Source of the DNA: Ureibacillus composti
Lineage (GTDB): Bacteria > Bacillota > Bacilli > Bacillales_A > Planococcaceae
Length of the DNA: 64,000 bases
NCBI GenBank assembly: GCA_030348875.1
Contig: JAUCEP010000002.1
Span: forward strand, 322,501-386,500
Reading direction: 5' to 3'
Shown in pieces: positions 54,993 to 62,404 of this stretch; the first letter of the stretch is position 1; each line of letters starts with the position of its first letter. The notes beneath the pieces were generated by a model, which saw only the letters and a list, made by a program, of their open reading frames with translations, made no database searches and was not told where the DNA came from. The position numbers were made by a program, and so were the translations under genes.

Positions 54993-56765
54993 ATGAAGGT
55001 TGGTCCAATCAATTCGCAAAACGGTTTTCCTTCTTGGTATAAAGACGAAAATGGTGTTCGGCTCATGCTGAATACAGATCCTAATGATCCGTTTTCCCGT
55101 ATTACACCAAATGACTTACCTGATCCAACAAAGCCAGTTTCCTTTCCTCATAATTTTCCAAATGAGGCTTATTATTTTCTTGCAGAGGCAGAAATGCAAA
55201 CGGGAATAGGCGAAAAAGCGCGGCTTGTTCTTTCGCTAGGTGCTTCTTTTATGAATGAAGAACCGCAAGATGGTGAACAGATTGTATTTGCCCGTCTGAG
55301 TATTAAGGTGTCAGGGTTACAACCAGGCTACGAGTATATCGTGACCCACCCATACGGTAACGAACACTGTATCGCAGAGGTCAGAAATGAAGGTGAAATG
55401 GGAGAAATAAATTTCACAAAAGAAATACAAAGTTTTCGTGAAAGAGAATTCGAATTACCGCTAGATTTGTGTTGTTTTTTACGCTGGGCCCCCGATATAG
55501 AACCTGTTACTCCTAATGGATATATCGGAGACCTAAATGAAACACATCCTGTCATCGGAAGTGCTTTATTTGATCAATTCGGGGAGCCACAAAATATATT
55601 TAGAATAGAAGGCCCTGAAATAGGAGTAGGTTCAGTAGACTGTTCAACAACTCCAGGTCTTGATCCTAATCATTGTATTGAAACGAAACAGTTTCGGCTA
55701 ACAGGAAAGATTTCTACAGTATCAGGTGTAGAAGCTACGAGAACAACTTACACACAAAGTGATGATAGCGGAGGCTATCTTGATATTTTTTCAAAATCAG
55801 ATGACGAACCTCAACAAATTGAAGTGACTGGGAGTGGAATAGAACTTGCAAAGTTAGAGGGAGAAGAAGGACTATATTATGCACGTATCTTTTACAGTAG
55901 TGGATTGCCTCCCAATACGGTATCCGTAGTAAATGTAAGCGATGAACCTCCAAGTTTTAGTGAATCAAAAATAGTAGACTTTATTTTAGCAACTGCTCAT
56001 TATGATGGAGAAACTAACATCCTTACTGTTACAGGGTCATCTAGTGATACTGTATATCCAGTTTCTCTAAAGGTTGCAGACTTTGGGCAGGGAGATATCT
56101 TAATACCTGAAGATGGAGTTTTAGCAATTAGAACTATTAGTATTCCACCAGCAATTACAGTGATTTCTTCTAAAGGTGGAAGTACAACTGTACCAGTAGT
56201 TGTTCGTGACTTAGTTCCCCCGACTGATCCTGTGGAAGCTCATGTACACATAAAAGGAGAAGTGGAGATCTCATCAAGAGTCATTTTAGATGGTACAGAT
56301 TCAACAGGTGATATTACGTCTTATCAATGGAGACAAATTTCAGGTCCTCCGGTTAAATTATATAACACCAATCAACCGATGCTTGTCTTTACATTTCCGG
56401 ACTATTTCGCAAGTCTTTGGTTTGAGCTAACTGTGAAAGGTCAAAACAGCACTTCGACTGATACGGTGAAAGTTGAGCCAGTCCCAGACTCCTTAACGGT
56501 GACGCGCGCGGAGTATCGAACAGAAGTTTCTCATTGGAAGGTGTCAGGTACTTCTACTATGGAGGGACCTGGTATAACTGTGACCATTTTTATCGGAGAC
56601 ACATTAAGTGGATTCGTCCTGTCTGAAGTTGATATCGATGATGCTGGGGACTGGGCTTATGAAATTGATTATTCCCGAAAAGAACCAGATGATTCGAGAG
56701 CTATTTCGATTCAATCGAGTGCAGGGGGTGTCCTACGAAATGTACCAATCTATGTCCGAGATTAA
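54993..56765 (+). CDS. Large PKD-domain structural protein without signal peptide (cassette 2, protein A')
   Basis: 590-residue paralogue of the protein at 49278, with the same opening (MKVGPINSQNGFPSWYKD, LMLNTDPNDPF, FPHNFPNEAYYFLAEAE), middle region (GKISTVSGVEATRTTYTQSD, cassette 1 GKISTVSGVETTRATYSQSD) and C-terminal domain (AEYRTEVSHWKVSGTST). It has only one PKD-like domain (about 413-497, with YQWRQISGPP); the other was lost here or gained in cassette 1. No signal peptide or anchor. A CATPYGNEHC-type insertion with extra cysteines (FELPLDLCCFLRW, VGSVDCSTTPG) differs from cassette 1. Its last 26 nt overlap the partner gene. AAAGGAG ribosome site. Confidence 0.8.
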   Translation: MKVGPINSQNGFPSWYKDENGVRLMLNTDPNDPFSRITPNDLPDPTKPVSFPHNFPNEAYYFLAEAEMQTGIGEKARLVLSLGASFMNEEPQDGEQIVFARLSIKVSGLQPGYEYIVTHPYGNEHCIAEVRNEGEMGEINFTKEIQSFREREFELPLDLCCFLRWAPDIEPVTPNGYIGDLNETHPVIGSALFDQFGEPQNIFRIEGPEIGVGSVDCSTTPGLDPNHCIETKQFRLTGKISTVSGVEATRTTYTQSDDSGGYLDIFSKSDDEPQQIEVTGSGIELAKLEGEEGLYYARIFYSSGLPPNTVSVVNVSDEPPSFSESKIVDFILATAHYDGETNILTVTGSSSDTVYPVSLKVADFGQGDILIPEDGVLAIRTISIPPAITVISSKGGSTTVPVVVRDLVPPTDPVEAHVHIKGEVEISSRVILDGTDSTGDITSYQWRQISGPPVKLYNTNQPMLVFTFPDYFASLWFELTVKGQNSTSTDTVKVEPVPDSLTVTRAEYRTEVSHWKVSGTSTMEGPGITVTIFIGDTLSGFVLSEVDIDDAGDWAYEIDYSRKEPDDSRAISIQSSAGGVLRNVPIYVRD

Positions 56766-57747
56766 AAAGCAACAACGCATCATTAATCGTAAAATCAAAA
56801 AATTAATGGAGTTACATGAGGAGCAATGTTTACAGTGTGCCAATGGGGACAGCGAATTACTGGAGGACCTAAAAAGTGAAATCTATTATTTAAACCGCAA
56901 ACTTAAGAAACTATTAGAAATACAAGAAAGGCACAATCAATATTGGCCAAATGACGACAATCAGAAACAGCACGTATCTAAATCAGAAGAACAGAAGGAT
57001 CATGAGGATAAAAAAGAACATAAAGAGGAAGAGCCAAAACCAGAGTTAGAGTCTAGCTCAAAAACTGAATCAAGCCCGAAAATGGAGTCAAGTTCAAAAT
57101 CTGAGTCAACTCCAAACATGGAATCGTGTTTGAAGGTAGAGTCGAGCTCAAAGTCAGAATCCAGTTCGGAAATGGAGTCGTGCTCTAAAACAGAATTATG
57201 CTCAAAACCGGAACCTGAATTGAAACCAGTGCCAGATATTGCCCTTAAGCCGGCAATTGAACTAAAAGGTGAAGATTATGGGGGCGATGAAGACAATCAT
57301 CCTCACAACCACCCGGATGACCATTCACACGATCATCCAAAACCAGAACCGCCTCAGAGTAATCATCATCAATTATTTGGCTTTGCCTATACACTAAAAG
57401 GTAGCGATAAAAGTGGAATCGTCAAATTTCAAATTGCTGGACCTCTGCATGAAGATGTGTCACTAACATCTAAAGGGTTAAAAATGAATAAATCAGGAGT
57501 TTATCAAATCAATTATTCGGTTGCTTTACATGCGATGGTTCAAACTAACATTCCCGCTAGTTTTGAACTAATGGTAAATGATTCAATTACGATTGCAGCT
57601 TCGTTGACACAATCATCAATTTCCGGGCCACTTTCCATTTCAGTTTTATTCTCACTATTAAAAGGAGATGTTGTAGAGCTTGTAGCACAACTTCCAGCAG
57701 GAGTAGTTTACACGTCGGCCAATTTACAGATATTTCAGGTAGGGTAG
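56740..57747 (+). CDS. Coiled-coil protein with Ser/Glu repeats, His-rich segment and C1q/BclA-like head (cassette 2, protein B')
   Basis: 335 residues, paralogue of the protein at 51268. The coiled coil (5-65, EIKKQQRIINRKIKKLM, LKSEIYYLNRKLKKLLEIQ) is followed by an acidic stretch and a low-complexity run of about ten short Ser-Glu-Lys units (ESSSK, ESCSK, about residues 105-160). A Pro/Glu part and a His/Asp-rich segment (NHPHNHPDDHSHDHP, about 187-202) that could bind metal come next. The beta head (210-335: GFAYTLKGSDKSGIVKFQI, SGVYQINYSVAL, SVLFSLLKGDVVELVAQLP) ends it. The start has AGGGGGTG upstream inside gene A'. The stalk is 120 residues longer than in cassette 1, so the head would project further. 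Confidence 0.78.
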   Translation: MYQSMSEIKKQQRIINRKIKKLMELHEEQCLQCANGDSELLEDLKSEIYYLNRKLKKLLEIQERHNQYWPNDDNQKQHVSKSEEQKDHEDKKEHKEEEPKPELESSSKTESSPKMESSSKSESTPNMESCLKVESSSKSESSSEMESCSKTELCSKPEPELKPVPDIALKPAIELKGEDYGGDEDNHPHNHPDDHSHDHPKPEPPQSNHHQLFGFAYTLKGSDKSGIVKFQIAGPLHEDVSLTSKGLKMNKSGVYQINYSVALHAMVQTNIPASFELMVNDSITIAASLTQSSISGPLSISVLFSLLKGDVVELVAQLPAGVVYTSANLQIFQVG

Positions 57748-57776
57748 AGTATGAAGTTAATACAAGTTACTTATGA

Positions 57777-57812
57777 GGAGGCGATTCGAAAAATTGGATT
57801 GTCTCCTTTTTT
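57777..57812 (+). terminator. Terminator of PKD cassette 2
   Basis: GGAGGCGAT / ATTGTCTCC stem (two G-T pairs), 12-nt loop, T6. Confidence 0.75.
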
Positions 57813-57891
57813 ATGTGTGAGAACTGTTTACAACTTGCACGTTGAGGAATATTAATAGAAGATTAATGTAACAAAATAAGGGGAATAAAAC

Positions 57892-58521
57892 ATGACAGTA
57901 CTTAACAAACTAGCGAGTCAACTTCAGTCTAGAGAAGAACAACCAAATATCGAACTTGCTCATGAACTGGTGAATAGTCACAACATTGAGGGGATACGTG
58001 AAGTAATAGAAAATTTAGCTAATAAAGATAAAAAGATTCAACAAGATTGCATCAAAGTGGCTTATGAAATTGGTGCGCTGAATCCGGAATTTATTTGTGA
58101 GCACGCACTAGTTTTTATTGATTTACTTAAGAGTAGAAATAATAGAATGGTTTGGGGTGCCATGCAAGCTCTTGCTATTATTGCTCCACTAACACCTAAT
58201 ATATTAATGGAACATTTAAAAACGATTCTTTCTGCAATTAAGGTAGGGTCAGTCATCACAGTGGATAAGGGAATACTAACACTTGCTAAATTAGCAGCGG
58301 TAAATAAAGAAAATAACGAAATAATCTTTCCTTATTTACTCGAGCATTTAAAAAGCTGTAGATCGAAAGAAGTTCCCCAGCATGCAGAAAGTACATTAAC
58401 AGCCGTAACGAATGAAAATAAAGAGCCATTTCTAAATGTTTTAAGAGAAAGAGAACCTTACCTAACAGAACCACAATTAAAAAGAGTAAAACGGATTTAT
58501 AAGCAATTAGTGGTAAATTGA
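57892..58521 (+). CDS. HEAT-repeat-like protein, unknown function
   Basis: 209 residues, all alpha-helical, with helix pairs of about 35 residues that look like degenerate HEAT repeats (IREVIENLANKDKKIQQDCIKVAYEIG, LLKSRNNRMVWGAMQALAIIAPL, VDKGILTLAKLAAVN). There are no catalytic motifs, signal peptide or membrane helix. Such proteins usually serve as protein-binding scaffolds. The AAGGGGAAT ribosome site is good. The gene lies between PKD cassette 2 and the ATP-grasp gene, separated from both by a terminator or promoter; no functional link is evident. Confidence 0.75.
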   Translation: MTVLNKLASQLQSREEQPNIELAHELVNSHNIEGIREVIENLANKDKKIQQDCIKVAYEIGALNPEFICEHALVFIDLLKSRNNRMVWGAMQALAIIAPLTPNILMEHLKTILSAIKVGSVITVDKGILTLAKLAAVNKENNEIIFPYLLEHLKSCRSKEVPQHAESTLTAVTNENKEPFLNVLREREPYLTEPQLKRVKRIYKQLVVN

Positions 58522-58556
58522 AGGGATATTGATTAGAAACGTAAAGTTGTTGTGTA

Positions 58557-58584
58557 TTGACTTAATAATAGCCAATAATATAAA
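58557..58584 (+). promoter_or_regulatory. SigA promoter of the ATP-grasp gene
   Basis: TTGACT (58557-58562), a 16-bp spacer and TATAAA (58579-58584), about 80 bp before the start codon. Confidence 0.65.
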
Positions 58585-58665
58585 GTGGTTTTGTAGGTTA
58601 TTAAATGACCAATTATAGTTATGAGAAGAAATAAAGATAACGTTTATATAGAGGAGCTTCCAAGA

Positions 58666-59607
58666 ATGACAAAAAAAATCTATGTAATCCATGAAAATGA
58701 TGATTGGACAGTACATCTAACAAAGAGATTAGAAGAGTTACATTTACCTTATGAAACATGGCATTTAGATCAAGGTATTGTGAACATAAACGAAGCTCCA
58801 CCAGAAGGCGTATTTTATAACCGCATGAGTGCTTCATCACATACACGGAACCATCGTTATGCGCCAGAATTAACAGGTGCAGTTATTGATTGGTTGGAAT
58901 TCCACGGAAAGCGTGTATTAAATGGGAGCAATGCACTTCGACTTGAATTAAGTAAAGTTAAACAATATACGCAATTAGAGAAGTATGGCATCCGCGTTCC
59001 GAAAACAGTCGCAGCAGTTGGAAAAGAACAAATAGTAGAAGCTGCAAAAGCATTAAATATCGTTCCTTTCATCACAAAACATAATCACGCTGGAAAAGGG
59101 TTAGGAGTACAATTATTTTATTCTCTAGAAGCTTTACAAGAACATTTGGATAGCTCGAACTTTGAAGAACCAGTTGATGGCATCACACTTGTACAACAAT
59201 ATATAAAATCACCAGACCAATCAATTACGCGAAATGAATTTGTTGGTGGAGAGTATGTTTATTCTGTACGAGTTGATACTTCGGAAGGCTTTGAGTTATG
59301 CCCGGCAGATGCATGTCAAATTGGGGATTTATTCTGCCCGGTCGGTGAAGAGCCAAAAGATCAAATGAAATTTAGAATTGTCGAAAATCCACATACAGAA
59401 TTAATTGAGAAATATCAAAAATTCCTTAAAGAGAACGGCATTGATGTGGCAGGCATTGAATTTGTTGTTGATGAAGAGGGCACTGTGTATACATACGATG
59501 TCAACACAAACACGAACTACAACTCCGACGCCGAAGAATTAGCACAGCAATTCGGTATGCTTGAGCTTGCAAAGTTACTAGGAAGAGAATTAGAAAACTT
59601 AAACTAA
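58666..59607 (+). CDS. ATP-grasp protein, RimK-like ligase
   Basis: 313 residues. An N-terminal Rossmann-like domain (1-95) is followed by an ATP-grasp fold: the LSKVKQYTQLEKYGIRVPKT helix-strand, the ATP-loop FITKHNHAGKGLGVQLF near residue 130 and the metal-binding end VYTYDVNTNTNYNSDAE near residue 283. The closest look is to RimK-type alpha-L-glutamate ligases that add amino acids to peptides or cofactors. A substrate cannot be named. The ATG at 58666 has GAGGAG 9 nt upstream, so the 15 codons before it in the open frame are not used. Single gene with its own promoter and terminator. Confidence 0.88.
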   Translation: MTKKIYVIHENDDWTVHLTKRLEELHLPYETWHLDQGIVNINEAPPEGVFYNRMSASSHTRNHRYAPELTGAVIDWLEFHGKRVLNGSNALRLELSKVKQYTQLEKYGIRVPKTVAAVGKEQIVEAAKALNIVPFITKHNHAGKGLGVQLFYSLEALQEHLDSSNFEEPVDGITLVQQYIKSPDQSITRNEFVGGEYVYSVRVDTSEGFELCPADACQIGDLFCPVGEEPKDQMKFRIVENPHTELIEKYQKFLKENGIDVAGIEFVVDEEGTVYTYDVNTNTNYNSDAEELAQQFGMLELAKLLGRELENLN

Positions 59608-59744
59608 CTTGAGGGTTATTAATTTTAAAGTGAGACAAAAAGTATATATTATAGGGGGTATTGAGCCCAATTGTATACTAGGGAATTGATTTAAATAGGG
59701 CACACAGAGAATGTGGACTCGAATCGACAATCAATTTTATTTTC

Positions 59745-59782
59745 AAACGCCATTTTTCTTGAAAGGGAAATGGCGTTTTTGT
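59745..59782 (+). terminator. Terminator of the ATP-grasp gene
   Basis: AAACGCCATTT / AAATGGCGTTT, a perfect 11-bp stem with a 12-nt loop, then T-rich sequence. Confidence 0.85.
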
Positions 59783-59823
59783 ATTGTTCCAATTCCTATT
59801 TATTAGTGTGCAAAACCAGAGCT

Positions 59824-60124
59824 TGTGGATAGAAAATTAATCAAGTAAATGAATGTGGATAAGATTTTTACTTTGCTATTTGAAACGTTTCAAATGTGGA
59901 TAAAAAATCGAAAATATAAGGATTTTTAGGGTTTTCTATCGTGATACAAGTGGATGATGTGGATGAAGGTGTGTATATCTAGGATATGTGGATAATAATT
60001 TTGATAATTCCGAAAGAAATTCATATTTCTGTGGATAAAAAAAGATAAATACTGAAGTAGAAAGACTATTTGTGGATAAATAAATATCGATTGCGAAAGA
60101 ATTGTACTAACTGGATGTGGATAG
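59824..60124 (+). promoter_or_regulatory. DnaA-box cluster (possible DnaA titration site or replication element)
   Basis: Five perfect TGTGGATAA boxes (reverse complement of TTATCCACA) at 59854, 59895, 59987, 60030 and 60071. There are one-mismatch boxes at 59824 (TGTGGATAG), 59958 (TGTGGATGA) and 60116 (TGTGGATAG). All eight point the same way. Many start-to-start distances are 41-45 bp, about four helical turns. No dnaA, dnaN or other replication gene is near. Outside oriC, B. subtilis has DnaA-box clusters that restrain initiation by binding DnaA, and this is the best analogy. Confidence 0.8.
59879..59894. promoter_or_regulatory. Perfect 16-bp palindrome inside the DnaA-box cluster
   Basis: TTTGAAACGTTTCAAA, a perfect dyad with a central CG as in LacI/GalR-family operators, ending exactly where the DnaA box at 59895 begins. 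No gene follows closely. Confidence 0.45.
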
Positions 60125-60308
60125 GTCCGGTCGATTCGCTAGCCTTTAGAGCAGATTCCGATTAACAAGTTAAAAATTTTAAGATGACGGAAAACTACTG
60201 TCTATCCAGTTCGAAAAATTTACTTTAGGGTAAATCTGTTATACCCCGGCCAAAAATTCCTTACAGAGCCTCTTTTTGAGTTTTGGTCACAATTAACGTA
60301 TTTCCTAC

Positions 60309-60353
60309 GGATAAAAAACGTCTACTCATTCCATTGAAATGAATAGACGTTTT
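60309..60353 (-). terminator. Hairpin terminator inside the gene desert, best on the minus strand
   Basis: A 16-bp stem (60315-60330 with 60338-60353). Its single + strand mismatch is a G-U pair on the minus strand, where T6 follows. It implies a minus-strand transcript from within 60.35-61.0 kb, though no gene is visible there. Confidence 0.6.
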
Positions 60354-60757
60354 ATTAATTGATGATTGTTGCTAGTGAGATGAAAAAGCGAACATTTTTA
60401 ATACTAATTGAAAGTATGATTGAATACAAGGGGTGTTTAGCGTAAACCCAAATTTAAAAGTATTATAATAAGTCAATCAATTTAAAGGAAAATTGGCAGG
60501 TCGAAGTAAGTATTGTAGTTGAATAGTCAACTTTCAATTCTTGAAGGGCCTGTTATTTCCGAAATGTATTAAGAAGTTGTAAAGATTACAGCTTGTATGT
60601 TTTTTATGTTTTACAGTGAATGACCTTCCTCGACATTTTGTGATGTATTCTATTTAGCTAAAGAGTTTTCAGATTCAGAATCATACAGTCTATGACATTT
60701 AACCTCGGTATTCGAGCATTCAACGACATAATACTTACTGTTTCTTACTGGAATTTG

Positions 60758-60780
60758 AAAATATTTCCCGAGAAATGTTT
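60758..60780. repeat. Dispersed 23-bp repeat, copy 2
   Basis: Identical over 23 bp to 48852-48874. It lies 297 bp before the start of the gene at 61077. Confidence 0.7.
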
Positions 60781-61076
60781 AAAGTTGCGAAAATAGTGTA
60801 TGTGTAAACCTTAATGATGTGTTGAGTAGGGGAAACGATGAAAAATGATTGGCTAATAATTCATGAGATTGTTTATATAGGAAATGGAGAAATATGGTTT
60901 TAATCTAAGTTAATGGCACTATATTACTTGGAAATTTAAAAATTAAGAGGATATTATTCATATTACTTCAATAAAAAAATTATATTGTTTTAAGTATAAA
61001 ATTATGAAATGGATTTTTGTTTAGGCAAGGCCACAAGTTAATCTCCTTATTTAGAAGCAGGGAAGGGGGGGAAGTG

Positions 61077-61658
61077 ATGGCAGAATTAGAACAAAAATGT
61101 TTAATTATTACACCAAGCAATAAAAAACTAAGAGAGTCCTTAGAAGGTCTTATGATTAGTGTCATTGAACCAACTTTAGTTGAAATTGGGTTTCAAAAGC
61201 GGAATATTGATGTAACCCATAGAATGATTGAAAAGAAGACCATTAGTGCAAATATTATTACAAGAATTATAGAAGATGCCCTTTGTATTGTGAATTTGAC
61301 GGGGTTAGACCCATTTGTAATGTACAAACTTGCACTTAGACACGCCACCTCCAAACCTGTTGTGGTCCTTGCCGAAGAAGGGACGAATCTTCCTATTGAA
61401 CTGAAAGATGAACAAACAATTTTCTACGAGAATACAATTTTAGGTGCAGTGAAACTAAAGTCTTCTTTAAAGGATATTCTTATTTCGATCTTCCATCTTT
61501 CTGAATATACACCAAGTAACCCGATATTTAACCTTTTTAAAGATCAGGCGCTGCTTGCTAAGCTTCGCGCTGATGAGGAAGAAGAAAGCGAAATGGACGT
61601 CCTTATTCGAAAAATATACGATATTGATAAAAAACTAAAAAGATTGCTCGATGAATAA
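61077..61658 (+). CDS. Protein with nucleoside deoxyribosyltransferase/TIR-like fold, probably divergent
   Basis: 193 residues. The first 130 follow the pattern of small Rossmann-like nucleotide hydrolases and deoxyribosyltransferases: strand CLIITPSN, helix SVIEPTLVEIG, ISANIITRIIEDALCIVNLTGLDPFVMYKLALRHATSKPVVVLAEEG. In active relatives the block reads NPNVxYELGxAHA with a catalytic Glu. Here it is D78-P-F-V-M-Y-K84-L-A-L-R-H-A, with Lys in place of Glu, so catalysis by the usual mechanism is unlikely. The C-terminus is a charged helix (EEESEMDVLIRKIYDIDKKLKRLLDE). GGAAGGGGGGG upstream of the ATG at 61077 fixes the start. Function unknown; fold assignment by eye. Confidence 0.6.
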   Translation: MAELEQKCLIITPSNKKLRESLEGLMISVIEPTLVEIGFQKRNIDVTHRMIEKKTISANIITRIIEDALCIVNLTGLDPFVMYKLALRHATSKPVVVLAEEGTNLPIELKDEQTIFYENTILGAVKLKSSLKDILISIFHLSEYTPSNPIFNLFKDQALLAKLRADEEEESEMDVLIRKIYDIDKKLKRLLDE

Positions 61659-61692
61659 TGAACCCATTTAAAAGATGGCTTGGCCAGCCTTC

Positions 61693-61722
61693 TTGTAAAA
61701 AAGTTAAACAATCATGTATAAT
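61693..61722 (+). promoter_or_regulatory. Promoter of the antitoxin RNA
   Basis: TTGTAA (61693-61698), an 18-bp spacer and TATAAT (61717-61722), reading towards the hairpin terminator at 61829-61869. Confidence 0.6.
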
Positions 61723-61728
61723 AAGATT

Positions 61729-61869
61729 CATATAAGAGTAATTTAAAAAGTGACTACTTGATGTTGCACCATCAAGCAGCCTAACATAATCGTAGGTCCC
61801 ATCAAGGGGATCGCAAATGAATAGGATCAACCCATCAGAGCGCCAACTCAAGGATGGGTTATTTTTTTT
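61729..61869 (+). ncRNA. Antisense RNA antitoxin of the type I toxin locus
   Basis: The predicted transcript of about 140 nt starts 7 nt after the -10 element. It contains a 7-bp hairpin CTTGATG-ttgcac-CATCAAG (61757-61776). It ends at the stem AACCCATC / GATGGGTT followed by T8, whose last bases coincide with the 3' end of the toxin frame on the other strand. It therefore overlaps the tail of the toxin mRNA, as in TxpA/RatA- and BsrG/SR4-type pairs. No start codon with a ribosome site lies within it. Confidence 0.65.
61829..61869 (+). terminator. Terminator of the antitoxin RNA
   Basis: AACCCATC / GATGGGTT stem with T8 on the + strand; the T run also encodes the last Lys codons of the toxin on the - strand. 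Confidence 0.8.
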
Positions 61870-61942
61870 GGCTAAAAGATAAAATCGACACAATTAACGC
61901 TGCAAAGGAAACAGCAAACATTAATGTCTGATACACTGACAA
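61859..61942 (-). CDS. Holin-like type I toxin peptide, 27 residues
   Basis: MSVYQTLMFAVSFAALIVSILSFSQKK (given here as its parts): a short N-terminus MSVYQTL, one membrane helix of about 17 residues and a C-terminal QKK. This is the pattern of the putative holin-like toxin family (Hol_Tox; also TxpA/BsrG-like). The TTG start is preceded by AAAGGGGGTGAT on the minus strand. Such peptides insert into the membrane and stop growth unless an antisense RNA blocks their mRNA. A convergent plus-strand RNA overlapping its 3' end is present. A long leader runs back to TATAAT at 62063-62058. Confidence 0.8.
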   Translation of the reverse strand: MSVYQTLMFAVSFAALIVSILSFSQKK

Positions 61943-62404
61943 AGCATCACCCCCTTTCAAAATCGGACAACACGACATGACTCGCAACTTGTCCTCGGGT
62001 CCGTAAAAACGGGAGTGAGCACACCACCCTTGAGCTACCTAGACGATTATAACTTAGATTATAGCACATATGTTCGCATTTTGAAGGGTAGAAGGTTTTA
62101 TTTTATAGAAAAAACAAGAGGAAGATTTGCACTACATCTATGAGCTGATTTGCAAAACAAAGCTAAAATATAAACTTTCCTATATATTTAATTGTTTACT
62201 TTTAAAATTTGGTCTGTATTTTGTAAGCAAATAATAGACCTAATTGCATAAAGTTTTTATCTCATGAAATAGTATGTAATTAAAAAAGAAAGTTATAAGA
62301 AGCAAAATAATTTACTCTATATTGGGCACAATATCGTTGAAGAATTCAGAAGAAACCATGTGCCTTTTCTGTATTTTTCAAGACAATCGATGAGGAGGAT
62401 GGCT
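61943..62404. other. Toxin mRNA leader and AT-rich spacer
   Basis: The first 110 bp, read on the minus strand, are the leader of the toxin mRNA, GC-richer and likely structured. Its -10 TATAAT is at 62063-62058 with a poor -35. From 62090 to 62404 the sequence is AT-rich and holds the promoter region of the DUF1540 gene; nothing else seen. Confidence 0.55.

Larger units (their letters stand above)
60125..61076. other. Rest of the gene desert downstream of the DnaA boxes
   Basis: About 950 bp with no supported coding frame. It contains a minus-strand terminator (60309-60353), the imperfect palindrome GGGGTGTTTAGCGTAAACCC (near 60430), and the second copy of the 23-bp repeat (60758-60780). The rest is AT-rich without recognisable features. 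Confidence 0.5.

Noticed and set aside
57040-57215. Short tandem repeats considered as a CRISPR-like array
   Set aside because: Units are not separated by uniform spacers and are in frame within a coding sequence; they encode Ser/Glu/Lys units.
59824-60124. True chromosomal origin oriC
   Set aside because: No dnaA, dnaN, recF or gyr genes around and no clear 13-mer-type unwinding region beside the boxes; kept as a DnaA-box cluster only.
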